From Cercophora sp. LCS_1 (lineage: Eukaryota; Ascomycota; Sordariomycetes; Sordariales; Lasiosphaeriaceae), in contig JAPZLL010000050.1 of NCBI GenBank assembly GCA_036250225.1, positions 1 to 64,000 on the forward strand: a DNA stretch of 64,000 bases, read 5' to 3'. Numbering within the stretch: position 1 is the first letter of the stretch; every line of letters begins with the position of its first letter. The notes under the pieces were generated by a model. That model saw only the letters and a list, made by a program, of their open reading frames with translations. It made no database searches and was not told the DNA's origin. Shown piece by piece: positions 1 through 11,843 of this stretch. The position numbers and the translations under genes are program-made.

Positions 1-85
1 GGCCCGAACAGACAACCCGTAGAGGGCAGCATAGTCACAAACTCATCGCGTTACCGCCCTGACATTACCACCTTGATTACCACAA

Positions 86-138
86 ACCCATGGGTACCCG
101 CCAAGACTTGATGGGTACCCATGACTACCCATGGGTAA
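86..138. repeat. Palindrome-rich 50-bp stretch
   Basis: Contains overlapping self-complementary 12-mers ATGGGTACCCAT (111-122) and TACCCATGGGTA (126-137) and a partial third copy (ACCCATGGGTACCC, about 87-100). It sits exactly where the SDR frame on the minus strand is lost. No flanking target-site duplication was recognised. Confidence 0.6.
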
Positions 139-147
139 TTCCAGGCA

Positions 148-696
148 CTACGTGGGCGTCAATCCCGACAGCGACGAAGCATACGTCACCGAGGGAACAA
201 AATCCGAACAAGACCCCGGGAACGGAGGCGAAGCACCGATGAATGCGAGCGCCAGACGCGTCAGCATCATGGGCGCTACCAGGTTCGTCGACACGGCTTT
301 GGATATCGCGGATGACTCGGTGCGGACTGCGTCGAGGGTTACGCCTGCGAACCAGGACGGGCCGTCCATTTGGGCGGCGCAGGTGATTGCCGCGTCGACG
401 CGGCCGTGGAGGGTGAGAGCTATTTCGAAGAGGACGAGCTGGTCGGTGTAGGAGGTCACGTCGGTGTGGTGGAAGTGGGCGGTTCCGAATGAGGGGTTGG
501 TTGCTTTCAGGGCGGAGAGGGAGGATTCAAGAGCGGTGCCGGGGGTGTCGCCGATGTCGCCGAAGACGACGTGGGCTCCGAGGCTGTGGAGGAGGGTTGC
601 GGTTGCTGCGCCAATGCCTTGGGCGCCGCCGGTTACGATGACGACACGCCCGCTGAGGTTTTGGGCTGTGGTGGGGGAATACGCGATTGGAGCCAT
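148..696 (-). pseudogene. Truncated short-chain dehydrogenase/reductase (SDR)
   Basis: The reading frame from the ATG at 694-696 gives 182 aa that begin as a classical SDR: a Rossmann nucleotide-binding loop TGGAQGIG near residue 22, the acidic residue GDIGD after beta-2, and a catalytic-serine strand ending in ASSLSG near the C-terminus. SDRs normally run about 250-280 aa and place the catalytic YxxxK roughly 12 residues after that serine. Here the frame stops at GLTPT, before the Tyr, so the protein as read cannot be catalytically complete. The break lies beside a palindrome-rich stretch (about 86-138). Further left on the same strand a short frame reads LYGLSVRA, reminiscent of an SDR YxxxK helix but with Val in place of Lys, and I could not join it in phase by a GT-AG intron. 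Either a truncated gene or a gene whose second exon lies at or beyond the window edge; truncation is preferred. Substrate cannot be inferred. Confidence 0.6.
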
Positions 697-870
697 GGTT
701 GGGATCGGATGTTGAACCGGCGGCGATGTGAATGGAGAGGGCATCTGCAAAGTTGGGAGTTTGCGAGATAGATACTCTCTGTTGACTAGGTATGTCGCAT
801 CTCGTCTAATTAGCATCCAGCATCCAGGTCGGCCCACTCCGGATCCTTCGCGCCAAGGTGGGACATGTGA

Positions 871-909
871 GTGGTAGACCTACAACGTGCTAGCTGACTC
901 AGTTTTGGC
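871..909 (+). repeat. Imperfect direct repeat, copy 1
   Basis: Shares GTGGTAGACC, ACAACG, GCTAG and a CTGAC core in the same order with 1373-1413. Could be a remnant of a dispersed repeat or transposon end. Confidence 0.5.
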
Positions 910-1372
910 CTTATGCGAACCAAGATTCGCGATGTGACTGCATCAATCCTGTGTCCAATGATATGAGAGCCCCGTTGTTCGAGGAGGCGAATGATGACAG
1001 GAGGATCGCCAAGTGCAGCGGAGCTCGCGGAGCAGCGTTGGAAAATATTCAGGCGACATGTTTACGGCCCGGACTGGGTAGATCTGGAATTGACTGCAAG
1101 AGCTTCCGGAGATCGCAGAAGGATGGGGTTTAACTTCAGGGGCTTGGGTGAGCAACGCAAGCCAAGACACACAAGTTTGGAATTGACCTTGCCACCTTCA
1201 ACTTAGGTTGATGTGCGAGCGAGATAAGCTCATGGCATGATCGAAGTAATTAGGTCGGGATCAATCACCAGGCCAGGATTTCGTGTGCCATTTCAGGCAC
1301 CAGACGGGCCCCTGCAGCAAGATGAGTTATCCGATGGTTCGGTTGGGACAATGCAGAAGGCAAGACATCTGG

Positions 1373-1413
1373 GTGGTAGACCGACAACGCGCTAGGTAGC
1401 TGACCCGGCTTTG
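1373..1413 (+). repeat. Imperfect direct repeat, copy 2
   Basis: Second copy of the 871-909 element, about 500 bp downstream, with a small insertion and several C/T differences. Confidence 0.5.
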
Positions 1414-1850
1414 GTGTTGTGCCACCCAAAAACCGACGTCCATTCATGCTCATAGCAATGTAGATTTTCGTCAGCTTTGATGGGTCCGGATCAGTCCCCT
1501 CCAGGCGCTGATGTTCTCTTCGCCTCGGGGAAGATGAATCTTGATCTCAAGTTCTTTCATTGGGAGGCAGCTCTCTGTCGGTAGTGCTTTGTGGCAAGTG
1601 AAGCCGCAGATACAGTTTCATCCCAATCTTTCTTTCCAATCAGGGCTACCTACTGGCAGAACAAATACTCCAGCATTCGCTTTGAATGTGCACGGTTCCT
1701 GGGAGCAAACCTTTCAGACCTCTACACTTTCTCTCACTCTCCCTTACTGCATAAAAATTAAAACCTTTGTTGCACCTTCCCACCCGGCCACTAAAACTGA
1801 GCTCCTTCATACCAAACACCACATAAAAGATCTCGACGCAGATAGCCGCC

Positions 1851-3154
1851 ATGGTGAGTAGCCAAGAATGAAACACCAAGGCACACGACTGGCCAAGATG
1901 GGTAAATATTAGGGGTATCCCACCCGTCCCTTCTGGGCAGGCCTTGACCCAGACAAGCCCGAGCCACTTAACAAAGTCCTCGCCGCCCTTCACTGCTACC
2001 AGGTTGCAGCGCCGCGCTCAAACCTCTACTTTGAGTTCACTGTTGACCGCAAGGATCACCACCGCCTTACCAACGGCTTCCTCGAGCTGCAGAAGCTCGC
2101 AGCCCTTATCCACAAGGAGGTACCTTCTGTACATCTAGCTTTAGCAACCTCAATCCTATCCCGGTCAATCCATCCATCTATCTAACTACCTTTCCCTTAG
2201 GTGTTCGATTCGTCGACAGGAAAGCTCGCTACCATGTCCGCCCACAAAGCGTTCATAGGGCTCAAGTTCAGCACCTACCACGCCATAGCCACTGGCCTCG
2301 ACTCCATCAGCCACCTTCCCGCACCCACCCATCGGTCCGCTAGCACGCACGATTGGGCAAGGGGAATGGCCCCGTGACGGCCATGACCACCCGACGGTAT
2401 TCTCCAACGGGCCGACCTCAATCCTTATCTTCGCCGCTACCCGCGAGCACATGGGCCTAGGCGAATGCGCCCATTACTTTGCCAAATATCCGACTCTCCG
2501 CACTATCACGGTGGTCCAGCTTGCCCTCCCAATGCAGCTCGAGACAGACAGACATGTGCGACGCCTGACTGAGCACTCCCACGTCTCTGTTTTCACCAAG
2601 GCCAACGGGCCTCCGAGAACCGTTGTGCAACACGGGAGTCGCTATCTACCCTGGGCGGAGCGATCAGGCTTTGGGTTTCAGACTTTGTCAAACAAGACGA
2701 CGCAAAGTGCCTCCCGGGGGAGTTTACCCGACCGCTCCACAACGAGTATGTTTCCCTCCATTTTTTTCTTCTCCCGCTTCCGAGCAGACCTCATATACCC
2801 TAACGCATTGTTGCTCTCAGGGCCGACAACCGTCCCGCTAATATCACCATCCCGTATACCACCATCGTCTCCAAGCTCCGCCAGCAGCACGAGTATGGTC
2901 GTCAGGCTGCCAAGGACACGGATGGTCTCGCTCACACGAGTGGTGGAAACGATTTCAAGGCCGGCGGCGGCAAGCGATCCTTTTCCACCCTCGCAGGCGG
3001 CAACAGAGCTCACAAGACGGTTGGCTCTATCCCCCCTAGCGGCGCGATTAGTGGCGGTGGCAAGCGACCCCTATCGGCCATGTCCACCGTCGTAGGCTAC
3101 CATGGAATCAAGGGCCACAATATGCTGGGCTTTGATGGTGGCATGGGTTCCTGA
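1851..3154 (+). pseudogene. Frameshifted multi-exon gene of unknown family
   Basis: Start ATG 1851-1853 is followed at once by a GTGAGT donor. Intron 1 is 1854-1912, exon 2 1913-2119 (MGYPTRPFWAGLDP...), intron 2 2120-2200, and exon 3 opens in phase (VFDSSTGKL...). The exon 3 frame ends at TGA 2375-2377, while clearly coding-like sequence continues in a second frame (GEWPRDGHDH, FAATREHMGLG, up to about 2640) and then a third (GGAIRLWVSDF, to 2745). A normal intron 2746-2820 leads to the last exon, which ends in a glycine-rich tail with TGA at 3152-3154. At least two frame changes, near 2325-2340 and 2600-2650, cannot be explained by introns I can see. The intact splice sites suggest a recently active gene of about 390 aa. 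No domain was recognised. Sequencing error is the alternative to pseudogenisation. Confidence 0.5.
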
Positions 3155-4434
3155 GCGGCTCTGGCGCATACCAGCTTCCGACGGGGTTCGCCGTGTTTCG
3201 TGGCTTCCCTCGCATGGCGAAGCCGGCTGAGGTTGCCTTCACTCCTTGGGCCCGCCTTTTGGGCCGCCTTCCTCGTAAGTGGTAAGCATTGATCATTGAT
3301 GACCTATAAAGAGGAAGAACCCAAGAAAAGCGGCGTGTTGGGGGCAATAAATCTTTGGGTCTGGGGGTCTGGTAGGGGGATACTCTGGGTGCGTACCTAC
3401 TGACTGACTGGGCAATGTGAGTGGCATACTGGGTTCTAGGCAGTTGATTAGTATTACCCCGTACGTCGTCAATGTCATTCTTCCCAGAGACAGCACTAGT
3501 ATAAGTATTGTTGTCCCGTGGCCCTGCTGAGCGCGCATGGCAGCAATCCAACAAAAAAGATAGCCACGGTGATGGGCAGGTGCCCTGCTTCGGTCAACGT
3601 GCCATCCCACTGAAGAGGGGGAAAACATAAAACTCACCCCGAGATATTCTCCTACATGGAGTAGGCTTTTTGGTCTTGTTGTAGGAGTGTTAAATATAAT
3701 ACGCCTGGGTTGACCTCGCATCGCCGTCTCGGTGGTGATCTGCCTGGCTTCTCCTGTCTGATGATTGGTTCGTCCCGTTTCGCAGCCCGGGCTTGAACCC
3801 GGGAGTTTCGGTCGGTGTGGGTCCAAGACAACCGGAGGGGTGGAGCCATCTCGGCCAAAAGCTTGAAATCGGCGTCTCCCGTCCGTGAGAAATGCCGTTC
3901 CACACCACAAGACTCCGCCTCCATCCCACGGTCGACCCAGGACACACGACGCTCGGCTAACGGCGGGAAAGGCAGGCGACCGGGACCTGAGAAGATGAGA
4001 GCGACGGTCGCTGGAACGCATCCGTAACCACTGCAATTGCATAGCCATCTTGACTCTTCGAATGAACAACGGTGCGAATCGTGGCTTGGCCCATACCGTC
4101 CCAAGAAAAGAAGCTGCGGTTTGTTGACAACGCCGTTTTGGTCCCGGCCAACGAAACCTAAAGTCATCTCGCTGATCCGCATCAAGCCGGCATGACTCAT
4201 TTGCTAAAATCACGGGGTGTGTCAATAACGCCGCTCCCGTGTCTCACCCCCACAATGCACAGCCCGTGTCACCCCAAAATGTCAGGCATAAAACCCCCCC
4301 ATGACATCTGTCGCCCTCGTCACTTTCTCCTTTCCTCCATCAACAACTCTCACGGGAGTCACACATCCCACCTAACAACCACCTTGTAACCCCTTCTCCC
4401 CGGCCTCCCACGAGGCCGCTCTTACTCTGCAAGA
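3155..4434. other. Intergenic, no supported gene
   Basis: A 310-codon open frame lies on the minus strand (3293-4225) but its composition is low in hydrophobic core patterning, it overlaps other open frames in the same stretch, and no motif was recognised, so it is not called. A GC-rich hairpin, CCCGGG-CTTGAA-CCCGGG, is at 3786-3803. The right part (4250-4434) is a CA- and CT-rich stretch that looks like the 5' leader of the downstream bZIP gene. Confidence 0.5.
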
Positions 4435-5143
4435 ATGGCCGCCGCCGCATGCTCCGCTGCAGCCTCCATCCGACTCGGCTTCCTGTTCTTCCAGCCTCAG
4501 CGATTCGCCACTCGACTCGCTGATACTTAGCGACCTCGATTTCTCTTCTCTTCAGCACCAGACCTTTGACTTCTACGATCCCTTTTCCACCACTCTACAA
4601 CCCCAGTTCGACTTTACCTTTCCCTTAGGTGCTCCGACTTCAATTGAACCCGACACATCATCGCTTGCCACCTGGACCAACACTGAGCCAGCGGCTTCCC
4701 TGATGCCAATCGCTGGACTGCAGTTCAGCTTTCCATCCCCTACATCCGATGTCCCCTCCGACACCTTCATCGGTGTCATCACGCCGGGATCCTCCGACCT
4801 TGACGGCACCACTCTTATCGGCGCGGTGTCGTCGCCCGACTCCCAGGCACCTCTGCCTGGATTGACGCTCCCTGCTGCCAAGCCAAAGCGGGGTCGTCCG
4901 CCTGCCAACGGCAAGCGGGCGGCGTCGCCCATCGACGAGGAGGTGCTTGTCAAGCGGCAGCGCAACAACGTTGCCGCCAAGAAGTACAGGCAGAAAAAGA
5001 TTGACAGGATCGAGGAGTTGGAGGAGGAGGTGGATGCGGTGAAGAAGGAGAGGGATGAGCTGCGGATCAAGTTGGCTCGGCAGGAGGCCGAGACGGCGGC
5101 GTTGAGGGAGATGTTGAAGTTGGCGACTGCGAAGGGGGGTTAG
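4435..5143 (+). CDS. bZIP transcription factor (GCN4/CPC1-like basic region)
   Basis: The C-terminal 147 residues (from Met 4703) are unambiguous: a KPKRGRPP basic patch, then a bZIP basic region RNNVAAKKYRQKK followed by a leucine/hydrophobic heptad zipper running to the end. The basic region carries the N-x-x-A-A-x-x-(Y)-R signature used for DNA contact. The same frame stays open upstream to about 4378 and encodes an acidic, Ser/Asp/Phe-rich stretch (SDSPLDSLILSDLDFSSL) typical of an activation domain, so translation probably starts before 4703. No in-frame ATG exists there. ATG 4435 has an excellent context but is in another frame and stops at TAG 4528. An intron with donor GTAACC (4386) and acceptor CTCAG (4499-4500) would put an upstream ORF in phase. 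The 5' end is therefore unresolved. Likely a nuclear homodimeric activator; target pathway unknown. Confidence 0.75.
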
Positions 5144-6972
5144 GTTCTTGTTTCTTTTTGTAGACAATTTTGGCGAGGCGTTTGAGGTGAGGGGTAAAAT
5201 GTGATTCATTTATCTTCATTTGACGTGGTGCTTGAGCAACTTGTGAACATGAACATATGCTTGGCTGCGTGTCTGATTCTCCCCGCTGTCATGTGTCTGG
5301 ATGGTGCACTCCTCCCCACCCCTCCAAGTAGGCCTATGCTCCCACCCTGTCGAGCGTGGAACCGATGTTAGCGTCATGTCGTGGTCAATGTTGTGTGGTT
5401 TTGTTCACAACGAACGTCTTGCTTGATCAGACGATGTCGGCTCTTGACATGTTGTCTCTCCGCAGTTTTCAGAACTTGGAATAGGGAACATTGATGCATC
5501 ACAGCAATTTGAATCCGAAAGCCAAAAAAAAATACTTGGACTTATCTTTGTGCATCTTGCAATTGAGGGCATTGAGAAGAAGCTGATCTTACTCGCTGCG
5601 CCGTCATGTGTTGTATTTTTTAATAGCTTCGATTGCCACGTCTTTGCTTTGATCGTTTTCACTCTCTCGACATGATGCAGCTTCTCTATTTCTATTTATC
5701 TTCTGTCCCTGGCTATTTCTTCGTCCAGGCTATCCTCCGAGGCTCGGTTTCTTGTCATGCTTGGCTCCTCACCATCTATGGCACACACAGTTGCGTCCGA
5801 GTTGGGTTGTCGGGGAATCTCATCTTCCTAAATGAATCATCTTGGATCACTACCATTCACCAGTTTCATGTCAATTCTTCGATAGCTTGAGGTAACAACC
5901 TTGTTTCTTGCCAATACAATCCCGACAGCTCCGTCGGCAGTCCAATGGAGGTTGGATGCATGTCACTCGTGCAGTGTTGTTGTTCGGAAGTTTCTGCAAC
6001 CCTATCTTGGCACAGCATGAATTGATATGATTCATTCTTTCTCACGGCATCTCACCCTGAAACTTGAATCTCAAGAAGCGACTTGTCCCGGTTCTAAATT
6101 TCCCACGAGATGCCATGCCGGTATTGCCACCAGGAAATGTCGGACTTGGACTTGGATCGGGATCCCACCCCCACTCTTTGACTGCCATGCCCAGAAATCA
6201 GAATGAATCATTCGCTACGCTGACCCCCTAGGGCTAGCGCCAAACTTTATCAGGATGCCATGCCTTTTTAGTGGGCCGCCCCACCTGCTCTGGACATCCA
6301 CCCACAGGGATGCCGCCCCTTCTTTCCGCTATCTCCAGTGCTTTGTAATGAAGGAAAGCTTCGGCGCTCGAACTTAACTCCATCTCCGGGCCAGATGAAT
6401 TAGTAAACACCCAAAGGCCAGGTTAGGAAACCTGCCTTCATCAAGGATCAGGGTCTTGGCGTGATCCTCTTGACTCCTTTAGTGCTCTTATCAGCGAGAT
6501 GATGCCCCGAACGCCGTGTCTGGATCTCCACTGCTGACATTTTGGGTCCCGAAAAAAAAATCAAGGACGGTTTGCCCAGAGTGAATCATGTCCGCTCACA
6601 TGCTTCAGCCCATGTTTGGCCGGGTTAGCGTGAATGCGGCTTACCCAGCGAGGGTTCGCAGCCCCTGTAAAGACGTTGCCGGTCCCCGCGACAGATGCAG
6701 GCGACCGGATTGATAATGCCCATCTGCAGAAGACGCATCGACATCACTAGGCCGCAGCTGGTTTTTTTTCCTTTTGCGAGCAAGCCAATTTTTCTTTCGC
6801 TGCTGCGATTGCCTCTCTTCTTTTCTCCCACTCACTGCTGGTTCTGTGGAGGAAAGTCCTGACCCCAGCCCCTCCTTCCGCCTCTTTCCCGTTCACAGAC
6901 AAAAAAAACGCCATCCTGCAATTCGGCGCAGCCAAGGCGCGACCCAATTGCTGCAAACGCAGCAGGAGCGAG
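5144..6972. other. Long intergenic region upstream of the ABC transporter
   Basis: About 1.8 kb with only short ORFs lacking recognisable motifs. It contains scattered poly(A)/poly(T) runs (5520s, 6547-6556, 6760s, 6900s). It is the presumptive promoter and 5' leader of the PDR transporter; I see no defined operator that I can name with confidence. Confidence 0.5.
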
Positions 6973-9900
6973 ATGTGGGGTCACGCTCCAGAAGAGGCGC
7001 TTCGCCGCAGGGCAACAGAGACAGTCCCGGAAACCCTCCATCACCGCGACGAGAGCCAACCCGGCCCAGCCGACGATGACACGCCCGCGGCGTCCGGGGG
7101 CACCACGGAGGCGCCAAGCCCCGACACGGTATCGACGAAGAGCGCCAACAATGCGACATGGGGCGAGCGCGATGTCGGAGGGCCCGTTTGCCAGCACAAT
7201 GCGATGCAAGAGTACGAAGAACTGCGCAGCGAGTTTGGGAGACGATTGAGCGCCACACATTCGCGCGCCTCGCGCGCCCAGTCTCGTGCACCTTCCCAGA
7301 AGTCCAGCGCGCGCGAACGAGACGGATTTTTTAGCCGGTTCACTTCCCGCCTGAGCACCAGGAGACCCGAGGCCGACGTCGAGGCCGACGAAGACGAGGA
7401 CGAGGACGCGGCTGCATCGTCGGAGGAGGATGCGGACGATTTCCAGCTCGAGGAGTTCATGCGAGATGGCCATTTCGAGAAGCGGGCCGAGGATGGAGGA
7501 TCAAGGAAGAAGCTTGGCGTCGTCTTCAAGAATCTCACCGTCAAGGGCGTCCCCAGCAATGCCTCATTCGTCAGGACACTACCACAAGCAATCCTCGGCA
7601 CATTCGGACCCGACCTTTATCACATTCTCAGCAGTTGGATCCCGGGGTTGAACTTTGGTGCAAAGGGCGAGTTGCGGACGCTCATCCATGACTTCACCGG
7701 CGTTGTGCGACACGGCGAGATGATGCTCGTGTTGGGTCGACCTGGAAGCGGTTGCACAACATTCCTACGAGTCGTTGCCAACAACCGGGACTCGTATGCG
7801 GCTGTCGAGGGTGCGGTGTCGTACAGCGGCATTTCTGCTGAGGACGCGAGGAAGCACTACAGAGGCGAGGTGGTCTACAACGCGGAGGATGATCAGCACA
7901 TGCCGACTCTTACGGTCGGGCAAACGCTCAAGTTCTCGTTGCTCAACAAGACCAAGAGGCATCTTCGAGGGGATGTCGAGCTCATCATCGATGCATTGCT
8001 TCGCATGTTTGCCATTAAGCACACAAGGAATACACTCGTCGGCAATGCATACGTCCGCGGTGTCTCTGGTGGTGAGCGCAAGCGTGTCAGCATTGCCGAG
8101 ACCCTGGCTACCAAGAGCACCGTTGCGTGTTGGGACAACTCGACTCGTGGCCTTGATGCCTCGACGGCGCTCGACTATGCCAAGTCGCTGCGGATCATGA
8201 CCGACGTGTCGGATCGTACGACCATCACGACGCTGTACCAAGCTGGCGAGGGCATCTACGAATTGATGGACAAGGTTCTTGTCATCGACGAAGGTCGCAT
8301 GCTCTACCAGGGGCCTGCCGATGAGGCCCGGAAATACTTTGAGGACCTCGGGTTTTACGCCCCACCGCGTCAGACCACGCCAGACTTTCTCACTTCGCTG
8401 TGCGACCCCGACGCTCGCCAGTTCCGCCCGGGTTTTGAAGACAGCTGCCCCAAAACCGCCGAGGAGCTTGAGCACGTATTCCGCGCCAGTACTGCCTACC
8501 AAAAGGTTCTGGCGGATGTGAAGGATTTTGAGTCCCATCTAAGGGACAGTGGGCATGCTGATGTCCAAGTCTTCAAGGAGTCCGTCGAGGAGTCCAAGTC
8601 CCGGCGCGTTGCTTCCCGCTCGAACTACACCGTCAGCTTTTGGAGACAGGTCTTGGCGTGCACCCGTCGTGAGTTCTGGCTTTTCTTTGGCGACCGAACC
8701 GAGCTCTACACCAAGTACTCGACCATCGTCTCCAATGGCCTCATTGTTTCCTCCCTCTTCTACAACACACCCACTTCTACCGATGGCACATTCCTCAGAG
8801 GTGGCGTTGTTTTCTTCTCCATCATCTTCCTCGGCTGGCTCCAGATGGCCGAGTTGATGAAGGCGGTCTCCGGCCGTGTTGTTATTGCCCGACACAAGGA
8901 GTATGCTTTCTACCGACCCAGCGCCGTCACCATTGCACGTGCTCTGACCGACCTTCCGATGCTCGTCCCGCCTGCTGTCATCTTTGGCCTCATCCTGTAC
9001 TTCATGACGAACCTGGACCTGGAGCCTGGCAAGTTCTTCATCTACCTGCTTTTCGTCTACACCTCGACATTCTGTTTCACTGCCCTGTACCGAATGTTTG
9101 CCTCGCTCTCGTCTACCATGGACGACGCTGTCCGGTTCTCTGGTATCGCGCTCAACATCTTGGTCATCTTCACTGGCTACGTGATCGCCAAACCGGTTTT
9201 GATCTCAGAGAAGATTTGGTTTGGGTGGATTTACTACATCAATCCTGTGAGTGTCTTGATCATGTGCGAGTTGCGCCAGTCGCTAACAATCCTTAGGTTA
9301 GCTACGCTTTTGAGGGCGGCCTTGTCAACGAGTTCAGTGGGAGGACACTCGCGTGCGCACCGAACATGCTCGTCCCTCAAGGTCCGGGAGTCCAAATCGA
9401 GAACCAAGGCTGTGCCGTTCCTGGAGCGGTACCGGGCAGCAACGAAGTCTCTGGTGACGCTTTCCTCAATGCCCAGTTCGATTACAGTCGCTCCAACTTG
9501 TGGCGCAACTGGGGTGTCTTGGTCGCCTTCTCGGTTCTTTACCTACTGGTCACGGTCATTGCCACTGAGCTCAAATCCTTCGCCGGTTCTGGTGCAGGCG
9601 CCCTTGTGTTCAAGCGGCCGAGTAAGAGTAGGAAACAGGTCAAGTTCAAGGGCAAGCCGGATGAGGAGAAGGCCGGCAGCTCGGGAGACTCGTCCGTTCC
9701 CTCTACCGCTCACCGGACACGCACACAGGAGCATGCCCTTGGCCAGATCCAGAGGAGCGAAAAGGTTTTCACTTGGGAGAATCTCACCTACACTGTTCCT
9801 ACCGCCGACGGACCTAAGCGGTTGCTCAACAACGTCAACGGATATGCCAAGCCTGGCGTCCTGGTCGCCCTCATGGGTGCCAGTGGCGCCGGTAAAACCA

Positions 9901-11843
9901 CACTGCTCAACACACTCTCCCAGAGGAATAAGGTGGGTGTCGTTGGCGACATGTTTGTTGATGGCAAGCCGCTCCCAGATGACTTTCAGCGAAGCACTGG
10001 CTTTGTGGAGCAGATGGATCTTCACGACGAGACGGCAACTGTTCGGGAGGCGCTCGAGTTCTCGGCTCTCCTCCGTCAAAGCCGCGAGACCCCTCGTCAG
10101 GAAAAATTGGCGTACGTTGACAACATCATCGATCTTCTCGAACTCCAGGAGATCCAGGACGCCGTCATCGGATCTCTGGGGGTTGAGCAGAAGAAGCGCC
10201 TCACGATTGGTGTTGAGCTCGCTGCTAAGCCATCCCTTTTGCTGTTCCTCGATGAGCCGACTAGCGGTTTGGACTCACAAGCCGCCCTGTCCATCGTCAG
10301 ATTCCTGAGAAAGCTCTGCGCTGCTGGACAGTCCATAATCTGCACCATTCATCAGCCCTCGTCTGACCTTGTTCAAGAGTTCGACAAGATCCTGGCTCTC
10401 AATCCGGGTGGCAACGTCTTCTACTTTGGCCCTGTTGGCGAGAACGGCAGCGCTGTCGTCAAGTACTTTGCCGACCGTGGCACCGAGTGCCCTCCTGGCA
10501 AGAACATCGCCGAGTTTCTCCTAGAAACAGCCGCCAAGGGAGGCCAGAAGGTCAACGGCAAGCGCATCAACTGGAACAAGGAATGGCGCGAGTCAGCTGA
10601 GAACCAAGCTCTTCTTGAAGAGATTCGGCAGATCAAGGCTGAACGTGGCGAGCTTGCCAACAACGCTGGATCGATTCCTGCGACTGAGCATGAGTTCGCG
10701 GCCACGACATGGGACCAGACAGTACAACTCACCAAGCGCATGTTCATCCATCAGTGGCGTGAGCCCTCGTACGTCTACGGCCGCCTGTTCGTCTCCGCCA
10801 TCGTCGGCATCTTCAACGGATTCACCTTTTGGATGCTTGACGACACGGTTGCCGACATGCAGAACCGCATGTTCACCAACTTCCTCATTATCATGATCCC
10901 TGCCACGGTCCTCAACGCCGTCCTGCCCAAGTTCTTTACCAACTTTGCCCTCTGGCAGGCTCGCGAACACCCTTCCCGCATCTACGGCTGGGTTGCCTTT
11001 TGCACCGCCGAGATCCTCTCCGAGATCCCTGCCTCTGTCGTCGGCAGCGTGATATACTTTGTCCTGTGGTATTTCCCTACCGGGCAGCCAACCGATGCTT
11101 CTACCGCTGGCTACGTCTTCTTGATGACCCTGCTGTTCTTCCTCTTCCAGTCAAGCTGGGGTCAGTGGATCTGCGCCTGGGCACCCAACTTCACCGTTAT
11201 TGCCAACATCCTGCCCTTCTTCCTCGTCGTCTTTTCCGTCTTCAACGGCGTTGTCGTCCCGTATTCCCAGCTCAACGTCTTTTGGAAGAACTGGGTATGT
11301 GCTTCTACCTCATATCACGAGTATTATGCTGACGAAGACAGATCTACTGGCTCAACCCATCGACGTACTATGTCAGCGGTGTCCTCGTCACCACCCTCAC
11401 CGGCCAACCAGTCCAATGTACTTCTGACGAAGCAGCGCACTTCAACCCGCCCCTTGGCCAGACGTGTCTTGACCTTGCCGGCGACTTCGTCAGGCAAGCT
11501 GGTCAGGGGTACTTGGTCAACCCGAATGCCACAACCGATTGCCAATATTGCCCGTACAGGAATGGAGACGAGTATCTCGGGGCATTGGGCATTGAGCAGG
11601 GCCACAAGTGGAGGGATTTTGGCATCTTCCTGGTCTTTTGCTTCAGCAACTGGTTGTGAGTATTCCCTTTTAAGTCCATCGATGAGTGATGCTGACAAAC
11701 GCAGCCTGGTCTACTTCTTCGTGTGGACAGTCAGGATCAAGGGGTGGACGTTCGGGTTCGGGCCTCTGTTCAGCGGCATCGGCAAGGTGGTGGGTGGCGT
11801 GAAGGGGTTGTTCACGAAAAGGAAAACAGAGGAGCAAGTTTGA
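6973..11843 (+). CDS. PDR-type ABC transporter (ABCG, full-size)
   Basis: Four exons: 6973-9246, 9297-11294, 11342-11655 and 11705-11843. Introns are 47-50 bp, phases agree, and the product is 1574 aa, the usual size for fungal PDR pumps. Layout is (NBD-TMD)x2. NBD1 shows the degenerate PDR Walker A GRPGSGCTT (about residue 255), signature VSGGERKRVS, and Walker B WDNSTRGLD (about 387). NBD2 has a canonical Walker A GASGAGKTT (about 951), signature-like LGVEQKKRLTIG, and LLFLDEPTSGLD (about 1073). This Cys-for-Lys asymmetry is normal in the family and leaves one hydrolytic site. Each NBD is followed by a six-helix membrane domain. The N-terminus (1-175) is hydrophilic with an acidic run around residues 135-155. 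Expected role: ATP-driven plasma-membrane export of hydrophobic compounds such as azoles or plant phytoalexins; the specific substrate cannot be read from sequence. No cluster partner adjoins it. Confidence 0.95.

Larger units (their letters stand above)
697..1850. other. Gene-poor stretch with a degenerate direct repeat
   Basis: No frame here has convincing coding character; several sub-100-codon ORFs exist on both strands. Two imperfect copies of a roughly 40-bp sequence occur at 871-909 and 1373-1413 (both contain GTGGTAGACC followed by ACAACG and a CTGACtC/CTGACCC block). Several differences between copies are C/T, which would fit old repeat-induced point mutation, but the copies are too short to conclude this. 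Confidence 0.5.

Noticed and set aside
1..85. LYGLSVRA frame on the minus strand as a second SDR exon
   Set aside because: The YxxxK lysine is replaced and no GT-AG intron gives the right phase; could be coincidence.
3780..3803. CCCGGGTTCAAGCCCGGG on the minus strand, resembling a tRNA T-arm
   Set aside because: The loop is one base short or the stem has a mismatch, and no matching acceptor or anticodon arm is present; treated as a simple GC hairpin.
3293..4225. 310-codon minus-strand open frame
   Set aside because: No motif, no consistent coding bias, several overlapping open frames in the same bases; likely chance.
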